Part shown: piece by piece, positions 22,585 through 29,264 of the stretch
How the letters are laid out: the number at the start of each line of letters is the position of its first letter
Numbering within the stretch: the first letter of the stretch is position 1
Source of the DNA: Cumulibacter sp047975195
Lineage (GTDB): Bacteria > Actinomycetota > Actinomycetes > Mycobacteriales > Antricoccaceae
DNA: 29,264 bases
NCBI GenBank assembly: GCA_047975195.1
Contig: JBKEDB010000067.1
Span: 1 to 29,264 of the forward strand
Direction of reading: 5' to 3'
Made by a program: the position numbers and the translations under genes
Notes under the pieces: generated by a model
Database searches by the model: none
Seen by the model: the letters and a program-made list of their open reading frames with translations, nothing else
What the model was told of the DNA's origin: nothing

Positions 22585-24003
22585 ATGGAGCACAGTGATC
22601 AGAGCACCCGGTTGTGGGGTGGCCGCTTTTCCGCCGGCCCATCGCCCGAGATGGTCGCACTGTCGCTGTCTGTGCATTTCGATTGGCGACTGGCGAAGTA
22701 CGACCTACGGGGCTCACGCGCACACGCTCGGGTACTGAAGGCCGCAGGTCTGCTCGATGACGTGGAACTCGACCGCATGCTCACCGCACTCGACGATCTG
22801 GAGAAGGACGTCGCCAGCGGTTCATTCGTCGGAACCGAGGCCGACGAGGACGTGCACACCGCGCTGGAACGTGGGCTGATCGAGCGGTTGGGCGCGTTAG
22901 GCGGGAAGCTGCGCGCTGGTCGTAGTCGCAACGACCAGGTGGCCACCGATCTGCGGCTATACCTGCGCGACAACGTTCGGTCGATCGTGCGCGAACTCAT
23001 CACGCTGCAACAAGCGCTGCTGGGCAAAGCGGAGGAATACCGCGACGTCGTTGCGCCTGGTATGACGCACCTGCAGCACGCGCAGCCGATACTGTTCGCC
23101 CATCAGCTGCTCGCGCATGTACATGCCTTCGCCCGTGACGTCGATCGCTTGCGTGACTGGGATCGCCGCGCCGCAGTCAGCCCGCTCGGTGCTGGTGCGC
23201 TGGCCGGCTCCTCGCTCGCGCTGGACCCCGTTGCGGTCGCCGCCGAACTCGGGTTCGACCGTCCGGCGGACAACTCGATCGACGCCGTGTCGGATCGAGA
23301 CTACGTCGCGGAGTTCCTGTTCACGGCAGCGATGATCGGCGTCCACCTCTCGCGGATCGGTGAGGAGGTCGTGCTGTGGAACACCACCGAGTTCGGCTGG
23401 GTATCGTTGCACGATTCTTGGGCGACCGGTTCCTCGATCATGCCGCAGAAAAAGAACCCTGATATCGGTGAGCTCGCGCGCGGGAAGTCCGGACGATTTG
23501 TCGGCAACTTGATGTCACTGCTGACCACGCTCAAGGCGCTGCCGCTCGCGTACGACCGAGACCTGCAAGAGGACAAGGAGTGCACCTTCGATTCGGTCGA
23601 GCAATTATTGATGCTGTTGCCGGCCGTATCAGGCATGATCGCCACGATGACGGTGAACACCGATGCAGTCTCGCGCGGCGCCGGCGCCGGTCATGCGCTG
23701 GCGACCGACGTCGCGGAATGGCTGGTACGGCAGGGGATTCCGTTCCGAGACGCGCACGAGATCAGCGGTGCTGCTGTCGCCGCGTGTGATGAGCGTGGTT
23801 GCGAACTGTACGATCTCAGCGCTGCGGACCTCGCCGCGATCGATTCCCGGCTGACGAGTGATGTGCTATCGGTGCTTACGGTGGACGGCGCGCTCGCAGC
23901 GCGTTCCACGCACGGCGGTACTGCGCCATCATCGGTCATTGCGCAGATCGACGGCATCAAGGCGTCGATCGCCGCTCAGCAGGCGTTTCTCGATCCAGCG
24001 TAG
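22585..24003 (+). CDS. argH: Argininosuccinate lyase
   Basis: A 472-residue member of the fumarase/aspartase superfamily that splits argininosuccinate into arginine and fumarate, the final pathway step. It begins STRLWGGRFSAGPSPEM after a short lead. Later signatures are RSRNDQVATDLRLYLRD, GMTHLQHAQPILFAHQLLAH, SPLGAGALAGSSL, and the fumarate-lyase signature GSSIMPQKKNP at 282-292 with the catalytic Ser283. ATG 22585 is preceded by GGAGGAAAC, a strong ribosome-binding site; an upstream in-frame GTG at 22549 would add 12 residues without similarity. The 75-nt gap to argR holds no gene and no clear promoter, so it is probably still part of the arg transcript. Confidence 0.97.
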   Translation: MEHSDQSTRLWGGRFSAGPSPEMVALSLSVHFDWRLAKYDLRGSRAHARVLKAAGLLDDVELDRMLTALDDLEKDVASGSFVGTEADEDVHTALERGLIERLGALGGKLRAGRSRNDQVATDLRLYLRDNVRSIVRELITLQQALLGKAEEYRDVVAPGMTHLQHAQPILFAHQLLAHVHAFARDVDRLRDWDRRAAVSPLGAGALAGSSLALDPVAVAAELGFDRPADNSIDAVSDRDYVAEFLFTAAMIGVHLSRIGEEVVLWNTTEFGWVSLHDSWATGSSIMPQKKNPDIGELARGKSGRFVGNLMSLLTTLKALPLAYDRDLQEDKECTFDSVEQLLMLLPAVSGMIATMTVNTDAVSRGAGAGHALATDVAEWLVRQGIPFRDAHEISGAAVAACDERGCELYDLSAADLAAIDSRLTSDVLSVLTVDGALAARSTHGGTAPSSVIAQIDGIKASIAAQQAFLDPA

Positions 24004-24005
24004 GC

Positions 24006-24641
24006 GTGCGAGCGTTGCCGCGTGAGTTCTTCCGGCGCGACCCAACCCTGGTCGCGCCGGAACTCATCGGTGCGCTCATCAGTTCGCGCGCAGGCGGCGA
24101 AACTGTGACCGCCAGAATCACTGAGACCGAGGCGTATCGCCAGGACGATCCCGCCTCACACACCTATCGCGGGCGCACACCGCGCAACGAGGTGATGTTT
24201 GGTGAGCCAGGCCATCTGTACGTGTACCTTTCGCACGGCATCCATCATTGCGTGAACGCGGTGAGTCACATTGACGGTCAAGCCGGCGGCGTGCTGATGA
24301 GGGCGGCCCGGATCCTGACGGGTGAGGCGATCGCGACCCGGCGCCGCGCCAATGCTCGAGATGCTGATCACCTGGCCCGCGGGCCGGGGCTGCTCGCACG
24401 AGCGTTGGGACTGACCATGACGCAGGCCGGAGCCGACTTGTGCGACGCCGACAGCGAAGTGCAGCTATTTCGTGATGGCGTGCGGCCGCGGGTCAGCGCC
24501 GGCCCGCGGGTCGGCGTCCGCCTCGCGCCCGATGTGCCGTGGCGATTCTGGGCGAGCGCCGATAGGTCGGTCTCGACGTACCGTCGCTCGCCACGTGCCG
24601 AACCCGTCGACGGGCGTTCGGCGCGCTCAATAGACTCATAA
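24006..24641 (+). CDS. 3-methyladenine DNA glycosylase (AAG/Mpg family)
   Basis: A 211-residue base-excision repair enzyme of the alkyladenine glycosylase fold, removing alkylated purines. The order of motifs matches the family: LPREFFRRDPTLVAPELIG, the catalytic ITETEAY with Glu42 and Tyr44, DDPASHTYRGRTPRNEVMF, PGHLYVYLSHGIHHCVN, GGVLMRAARILTG, LARGPGLLARALGL, and GPRVGV followed by WRFW. The usual IYG in the YVY-x-IYG-M motif is LSHGI here, a modest deviation. The family name in M. tuberculosis is mpg. GTG 24006 starts 2 nt after the argH stop, so it is probably cotranscribed with argH. The same argH ... mpg-tyrS neighbourhood is seen in mycobacteria. The C-terminal 20 residues are variable. 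Confidence 0.9.
   Translation: MRALPREFFRRDPTLVAPELIGALISSRAGGETVTARITETEAYRQDDPASHTYRGRTPRNEVMFGEPGHLYVYLSHGIHHCVNAVSHIDGQAGGVLMRAARILTGEAIATRRRANARDADHLARGPGLLARALGLTMTQAGADLCDADSEVQLFRDGVRPRVSAGPRVGVRLAPDVPWRFWASADRSVSTYRRSPRAEPVDGRSARSIDS
24607..24636 (+). promoter_or_regulatory. Possible tyrS promoter inside the glycosylase 3' end
   Basis: TCGACG (24607-24612), 18 bp, TAGACT (24631-24636) is a moderate promoter that would initiate near 24643, about 34 nt before the tyrS start. No T-box or other leader structure is seen. Confidence 0.3.
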
Positions 24642-24676
24642 CGCCGCTCGTTTACCTGATGATGATGAGGAAGAGG

Positions 24677-25954
24677 ATGACCCACCTGCTCGACGATCTT
24701 GCCTGGCGAGATCTGATCGCCGATACCACTGACATCGACGCGTTACGCGCCGCGCTGGACGATGGGCCGATCACCCTCTACATCGGATTCGATCCGACTG
24801 CACCGAGCTTGCATCACGGGAACCTGCTGCAGCTGATCACCTTGATGCGGTTTCAGCGAGCCGGCCACCGACCCATCGCGTTGGTCGGCGGTTCAACCGG
24901 CCTGATCGGGGATCCAGGCGGCCGGACTGCTGAGCGTCAGTTGAACCCAAAGGAACTCGTCGCTAAATGGGTGACGCGGTTGCAGGGGCAGGTGTCGAAG
25001 TTCCTCGACTTTGACGGCGAGAACGCTGCGGTCATGGTCAATAACCTGGATTGGACCGGACCGTTGTCCGCGATCGACTTCCTGCGGGACGTCGGCAAAC
25101 ACTTCCGGGTCGGCAAGATGCTGGCCAAGGAGGCGGTCAGTACCCGGCTCGCCTCTGACGCCGGGCTGAGCTACACGGAGTTCAGCTACCAGATCTTGCA
25201 AGGGATGGACTACCTCGAGTTATACCGTCGGTACGGATGCGCACTACAGACGGGTGGATCGGATCAGTGGGGCAACCTCACCTCGGGTGTTGACCTCATC
25301 CGCCGGGTCGAAGGCGCGACGGTGCACGCGATGTCGACGAAGCTCATTACGAAGGCGGATGGAACCAAGTTCGGCAAAACCGCCGGAGGTGCGGTCTGGC
25401 TGGATGCCGAGATGTTCTCGCCGTACGCGTTCCATCAATTCTGGCTTGGCGCGGACGACCGGGACATCGAACGGTGGATGAAGGCATTCAGCCTCAAACC
25501 ACGGGAGGAGATCGAGGATCTCATCGCGCAAGGTGCCGACAAGCCGCACCTGCGCATTCCGCAGCGCGCACTCGCCGACGAGCTCACCACACTGGTGCAC
25601 GGCGCCGAAGAGTTGGAGGCCGCAGACCTCGCCGGACGCGCCCTATTCGGCCGTGCCGAACTTGCTGAATTGCCCGGCTCGACGCTGGCCGCCGCGCTGA
25701 ACGAAGCCGGCCTGATTGACGTCACTGTGGACTCAGCGCAACTGCCGAGTCTGGCCGAACTGTTCCGCGACAGCGGTCTGGCCAAGGGGCTTGGCGATGC
25801 CCGCCGCGCGATCACGGAGGGCGGCGCCTACCTCAACAATCAGCGGGTGAGTGACACCGACGCGGTGCTCGCCGAATCCGACCTGCTGCCCGGCAGCCTG
25901 ATCGTGCTGCGGCGCGGCAAGCGTCAGGTCAAGGGAGTGCGGCTTAACCGCTGA
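24677..25954 (+). CDS. tyrS: Tyrosine-tRNA ligase
   Basis: A 425-residue class I aminoacyl-tRNA synthetase of the TyrRS/TyrZ-distinct bacterial type. The ATP signature LHHGN at 45-49 (HIGH equivalent) follows LYIGFDPTAPS. Tyrosine-specific segments are GGSTGLIGDPGGR, SAIDFLRDVGKHFRVGKML, SYTEFSYQILQGMDYLELYRRYGC and GGSDQWGNLTSGVDLIRR. The KMSKS-like loop is KFGKT at 231-235. A C-terminal S4 domain (about 355-425) carries GDARRAITEGGAYLNNQRVS and the end GSLIVLRRGKRQVKG. ATG 24677 has AGGA about 5 nt upstream; an in-frame ATG at 24659 would add MMMRKR. The 3' end overlaps the convergent acyltransferase by 11 bp, so there is no room for a terminator between them. Confidence 0.96.
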   Translation: MTHLLDDLAWRDLIADTTDIDALRAALDDGPITLYIGFDPTAPSLHHGNLLQLITLMRFQRAGHRPIALVGGSTGLIGDPGGRTAERQLNPKELVAKWVTRLQGQVSKFLDFDGENAAVMVNNLDWTGPLSAIDFLRDVGKHFRVGKMLAKEAVSTRLASDAGLSYTEFSYQILQGMDYLELYRRYGCALQTGGSDQWGNLTSGVDLIRRVEGATVHAMSTKLITKADGTKFGKTAGGAVWLDAEMFSPYAFHQFWLGADDRDIERWMKAFSLKPREEIEDLIAQGADKPHLRIPQRALADELTTLVHGAEELEAADLAGRALFGRAELAELPGSTLAAALNEAGLIDVTVDSAQLPSLAELFRDSGLAKGLGDARRAITEGGAYLNNQRVSDTDAVLAESDLLPGSLIVLRRGKRQVKGVRLNR

Positions 25955-28058
25955 TCGCCGACGCGAGTTGCGGGGCGAGTTGAGCGCTTGCCGCCTTCGA
26001 GATGTGTTTGCCGTCGCGATACATGAACGTGTCGTCACGGACGGTCTGACACACCCCGTCCGGACATAACTCGTCGCGTAGGTCGAGGTATGACGCACCG
26101 GCCTGCTGCGCCGCATCGTGCTGCGCCTGCAATGGCAGCGACTGCAGATCGTCGGCGTCACCACGACTCTGCGTTGCGCCACATTGCGCGCTTGACTGCG
26201 CGAAATCGATGAGCGCGCAGTGTGCGGTCGTCCAATAACCGCCACCAGGGTTGTAGAAGTGCGGAATGACGCCGATAACGACCACGTCGTGGCCTGCCGA
26301 ACGTAACTTACTGATCACCGAGCTCAGCGCGGTGTCCCACAGATTGGCTTTCTGCTCGGCGGTCTGGGCGACCTTGCCGGTGGTGGGATCCTCCAGCGTG
26401 GTCCCGTCGTTGAGAATCTCCGAGGCCGCAGCCGAGATGACCACCGTTCCAGGTGGCCGCTCAGTGAGCCAGGTCAACGTTTCGCTCACGTACTCGTCGC
26501 AGTCGGCCGTGTGCAGATTCGACGCGTACGACGACGCGAGGATGAACGGGCAGCTGCTGCGCGCGCCGACGATCAACCGCTGTTGGGTCTGCTCGGTTGC
26601 CTCGATCAAACCATCGCTGTACATCCCGGCGTTCGAGTCTCCGACCAGGTATACGGTGTCCGAATAATCTGAATGCCACGTACAGCCCGAGAGGTCACGC
26701 TCGGAGAGCGGTCCGCCCTCGTGACAGCCCGCGTCGTAGCCTTCGGGGTAGGTCTCGGTTTGCATTGCAGCTTCGGCTAGCCGGTCGTTGCCCCAATGGT
26801 TCTTCGTCACGTACCCGTAGGCCAGGAACATCAGCAGCGGAAGCAGCATCGCCGCGGCCGCCACGCGGACAACCCCGGTCGACGGCGAGCGGTCCGCCGT
26901 ACGCCGCCGCAGGCGGAAGGTCCCTCGTCGGATCGGTTCTTCCACGAACCGGTAACTCAGCCAGGCGGGGACAATGGCCACGAATCCAGCGAGTAGAACC
27001 GCCGACTCGGATGTCGGCCACAGCAGCGACGCAAAGACGATGAACGGCCAGTGCCACAGGTACCAGCCGTACGAACGATCGCCGATCCACGTCATGGGTT
27101 TGCACGAGAACAAGTCGGCCACCGGCCCGCCACTGGTGCCGGTGACAATCAGCAGCGCGGTAAACGCTACCGGGGCAAGAGCCACCCATCCGGGAAACGG
27201 CATTGTCGAATCGATCCAGTAAAAGCTCCCGACCAGACCGGCGAGAGCGACTATGGCGAGCGGTTTCGCCAGGTGCGCTCCGATCGTGTAGCCCTGGTGC
27301 ATCGCGAGCGCCACCAAGATGCCGGCGCCGAACTCCCATGCGCGAGTCGGTGTCATGTAATACGCGAACTGCGAGCCCGACGAGATGCTCTGGACGAGGT
27401 CGTACGACGTGAACAGGGAGAAGACGAAGGACGCCGCGCTGACGAGCAGCACGCACAGGGTGACGGTACGAATGCGGCCACGAGCTAGCCGCCACGCGAG
27501 CAGCAGCAAGAACGGGAACAGGAGATAGAACTGTTCTTCTACCGACAATGACCAGGTGTGCAGCAACGGCAACTCGTCTGCGGCGCGGTCGAAGTAGCCG
27601 CCGACGCGGCCGAGGATCGCAACATTGCCGGTCCAGATCGATGCGCCGATACCAACCGCCGCGGTGTCCTGCTGAAATCCGAAGGGGGACTGCAATAACG
27701 CTGAACCCGCCAGCGTGCCGATCAGCATCAGGGCGAGCGCCGGCATCAATCGCCGGATGCGTCGGACATAGAACTCACGAATCTTGATCCGCGACGAACG
27801 GACGAGCTGACGCAGCAGCATGGCCGTGATCACGTAACCAGAAATCACGAAGAACACGTCGACCGCGACGAACCCGCCAGGCATGTCGACGCCGCCGTGA
27901 AAGAGCACCACCGTAATGACCGCCAGCGCTCGCATACCCTGAACGTCCCACCGGTGAGACGAGATGGGCGATTCCAGGCGCTCGGGCAGGAGCGGCTGAT
28001 CTAAGGTGGCTGCAGTCTGGATGCGGGGCTCCCGACTCTCTCCTCGGTGCGCTGACAC
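25944..28058 (-). CDS. Acyltransferase-3 / SGNH fusion membrane protein (OafA/YrhL type)
   Basis: A 704-residue integral membrane O-acyltransferase. The N-terminal acyltransferase-3 domain (about 35-400, roughly ten hydrophobic helices) has RWDVQGMRALAVITVVLFHGG with the conserved His54 and the motif GGFVAVDVFFVISGYVIT. YVRRIRRLMPAL and LLHTWSLSVEEQFYLLFP follow, all typical of OafA-like enzymes. The C-terminal extracytoplasmic SGNH-hydrolase domain carries Ser475 in YLVGDSN and the Asp682/His685 pair in DGKHIS. Such fusions O-acetylate or acylate cell-surface polysaccharide, peptidoglycan or glycolipid; the acceptor cannot be told here. GTG 28058 is the best start in reach, with GGAG very close upstream, but the 39 residues before the first conserved block are uncertain. 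It is convergent with tyrS and divergent from the rRNA operon. Confidence 0.88.
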   Translation of the reverse strand: MSAHRGESREPRIQTAATLDQPLLPERLESPISSHRWDVQGMRALAVITVVLFHGGVDMPGGFVAVDVFFVISGYVITAMLLRQLVRSSRIKIREFYVRRIRRLMPALALMLIGTLAGSALLQSPFGFQQDTAAVGIGASIWTGNVAILGRVGGYFDRAADELPLLHTWSLSVEEQFYLLFPFLLLLAWRLARGRIRTVTLCVLLVSAASFVFSLFTSYDLVQSISSGSQFAYYMTPTRAWEFGAGILVALAMHQGYTIGAHLAKPLAIVALAGLVGSFYWIDSTMPFPGWVALAPVAFTALLIVTGTSGGPVADLFSCKPMTWIGDRSYGWYLWHWPFIVFASLLWPTSESAVLLAGFVAIVPAWLSYRFVEEPIRRGTFRLRRRTADRSPSTGVVRVAAAAMLLPLLMFLAYGYVTKNHWGNDRLAEAAMQTETYPEGYDAGCHEGGPLSERDLSGCTWHSDYSDTVYLVGDSNAGMYSDGLIEATEQTQQRLIVGARSSCPFILASSYASNLHTADCDEYVSETLTWLTERPPGTVVISAAASEILNDGTTLEDPTTGKVAQTAEQKANLWDTALSSVISKLRSAGHDVVVIGVIPHFYNPGGGYWTTAHCALIDFAQSSAQCGATQSRGDADDLQSLPLQAQHDAAQQAGASYLDLRDELCPDGVCQTVRDDTFMYRDGKHISKAASAQLAPQLASAISG

Positions 28059-28105
28059 TCCGGTGGTGTCAGGCGCTCCAGCCCGGCTGGCTGGACGGCA
28101 TCGCC

Positions 28106-28111
28106 TGTATA
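28106..28111 (-). promoter_or_regulatory. Possible -10 element for the acyltransferase gene
   Basis: TATACA read on the minus strand at 28111-28106 would initiate near 28099, giving a leader of about 40 nt. No matching -35 is obvious. A short hairpin (CCAGC 28078-28082 with GCTGG 28086-28090) lies in that leader. Confidence 0.3.
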
Positions 28112-28199
28112 GCAGGAAACTACTCGCGTCCGAGTGAGATCGACGCTAGCCCGCGCGAGTTCACTACCTTGCCGGTGCGCCAGGTCACAAGCGAATAAG

Positions 28200-28228
28200 T
28201 TGACGGAAACTCCGAATACGCATAATGT
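28200..28228 (+). promoter_or_regulatory. Possible distal rrn promoter
   Basis: TTGACG (28200-28205), 17 bp, TAATGT (28223-28228) closely matches a vegetative promoter and points toward the 16S gene. It lies about 640 bp before the 16S start. A small hairpin, TTCTTG 28231-28236 with CAAGAA 28240-28245, sits just downstream of the expected start region. Whether it feeds rrn or a short RNA is not known. Confidence 0.5.
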
Positions 28229-28532
28229 TCTTCTTGCTTCAAGAACAACGCGAAACAGCAAGCGGAAACGCACCGGATAAGCTCGCGAGGGCCTTATTCC
28301 GAGAACAGCAGTGAGAGGTTTCGCAAAGTCTACGGCACCAAGCTGATTCGTCAGTCTCCAGCAATTGCCCTTCTGGGCGCCGCGGGAGAAGACGAGGAAC
28401 CAAGCGGTCGGGGCTGTTTGAGAAGTCGCTTCCGAATAGGAATTCGAATCGGCGATCCGAATCGACATTTTTATAAGAAAGTGGCACTGGTAGGTCTTCA
28501 CGCCGGAGTGACTCAGGTCGCAAAGACGAAGA
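28229..28532. other. Gene-free region between rrn promoters
   Basis: No coding gene is supported; open frames on the minus strand lack start context and similarity. A direct repeat CGAATCG (28445-28451 and 28458-28464), which also allows a 5-bp ATTCG/CGAAT stem, is followed by TTTTTAT near 28468 and might form a weak terminator. Confidence 0.4.
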
Positions 28533-28561
28533 TTGACAGTGTAGGACGACCCCGGTAGTGT
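28533..28561 (+). promoter_or_regulatory. Main rrn promoter
   Basis: TTGACA (28533-28538), exactly 17 bp, TAGTGT (28556-28561): a perfect -35 and a good -10 at optimal spacing. Transcription would begin near 28568, about 300 nt before mature 16S rRNA, a normal leader length. Confidence 0.85.
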
Positions 28562-28610
28562 TTTCCGGGTTGCCTCTGGGGCCTGCTGGTTGTGGGTTGT
28601 GGTGTGCGTC

Positions 28611-28632
28611 CGATCTTTGAGAACTCAACAGC
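28611..28632 (+). promoter_or_regulatory. boxA-like antitermination element in rrn leader
   Basis: The segment GATCTTTGAGAACTCAACAG (28612-28631) matches the conserved actinobacterial rRNA-leader element resembling TTTGAGAACTCAA in mycobacteria, which contains boxA and recruits Nus factors to prevent Rho termination on rRNA. Identification is by recall of this conserved sequence. Confidence 0.7.
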
Positions 28633-28871
28633 GTACTTGAAAGTCAGTGCCAATTTTTTTTATTGTCCTCGGGCATTGGGGGATGGCGCCCTGTTTGTGG
28701 GTGTTGTTTTCTGGTGTTGGGGATTCCTTTGGTATTTACACATGATGGTCAGCATTGTGTGTTTTTGTCAGTGGTCATTTTGTGCATCGGCGCGTGTTTG
28801 TGCGTGTTGGTGTTCTTCGTTTTGTTACTGATTGCCCTGCGTGTTGTGTTGTGGGGTGTTGGTTATATTCA
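28633..28871 (+). ncRNA. G+T-rich 5' precursor leader of 16S rRNA
   Basis: This is the transcribed leader between the boxA-like element and mature 16S rRNA. By hand count the three lines 28681-28860 are about 78% G+T on this strand, with very little A or C. TTGAAA 28637-28642, 18 bp, TATTGT 28661-28666 could be an extra weak promoter. Part of the leader should pair with sequence downstream of 16S to make the RNase III processing stem, but that partner is outside the window. Frames open here are not credible genes. Confidence 0.6.

Positions 28872-29264
<393 letters not shown>

Noticed and set aside
28001..28831. Open frames in the gap between the acyltransferase and 16S rRNA.
   Set aside because: They overlap promoters, the boxA-like element and the rRNA leader, with no start context or recognised protein family.

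Overview
This window is chromosomal DNA from a high-GC actinobacterium (Actinomycetota). The evidence is the strong G/C third-codon bias, frequent GTG/TTG starts and ATGA/GTGA gene overlaps, the first ~393 nt of an actinobacterial-type 16S rRNA, a 13E12-type DUF222/HNH gene, and gene order close to Mycobacterium tuberculosis (infC-rpmI-rplT-tsnR ... pheS-pheT ... argCJBDFR-H ... mpg-tyrS). I cannot name the genus. Most of the window is conserved housekeeping sequence, with a few accessory genes between the blocks.

Layout: (1) 82-1685: a minus-strand P-loop kinase-like gene, then a membrane PH-domain protein and an SseB-family protein that overlap as GTGA. (2) 1686-2306: a 621-bp gene-free stretch with a 19-bp tandem repeat followed by a structured infC leader. 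(3) 2307-4427: infC (apparent AUC start), rpmI, rplT and a SpoU/TrmH rRNA methyltransferase, closed by a perfect 16-bp bidirectional terminator. (4) 4495-7697: an orphan ABC-transporter lipoprotein divergent from an amidase-signature hydrolase. (5) 7803-11353: pheS-pheT. (6) 11489-13361: a DUF222-HNH gene behind a good promoter that contains a LexA-like palindrome and seems to begin with a leaderless 12-codon ORF. (7) 13543-16818: a HAD beta-phosphoglucomutase and a GH65 disaccharide phosphorylase. (8) 16816-24003: the arginine operon argC-J-B-D-F-R and argH, with an ARG-box cluster over the argC promoter; argG is absent. (9) 24006-25954: 3-methyladenine DNA glycosylase and tyrS. (10) 25944-28058, minus strand: an acyltransferase-3/SGNH membrane protein whose 3' end overlaps tyrS. 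(11) 28059-29264: rrn promoters, a boxA-like element, a very G+T-rich leader and the start of 16S rRNA.

How the genes work together: infC, rpmI, rplT, the methyltransferase, pheST, tyrS and rrn all serve translation. The arg cluster converts N-acetylglutamate to arginine by the ArgJ acetyl-recycling route, under its own ArgR, and needs ArgG from elsewhere. The HAD/GH65 pair would split an alpha-glucobiose by phosphorolysis and isomerise the resulting beta-glucose-1-phosphate to glucose-6-phosphate. I found no clearly new multi-gene system. The best signals are regulatory: the LexA-like site plus leaderless ORF at the HNH gene, the infC leader with its sequestered Shine-Dalgarno and AUC start, the 19-bp hairpin inside the methyltransferase start, the periodic ARG half-sites, and the 19-bp minisatellite.
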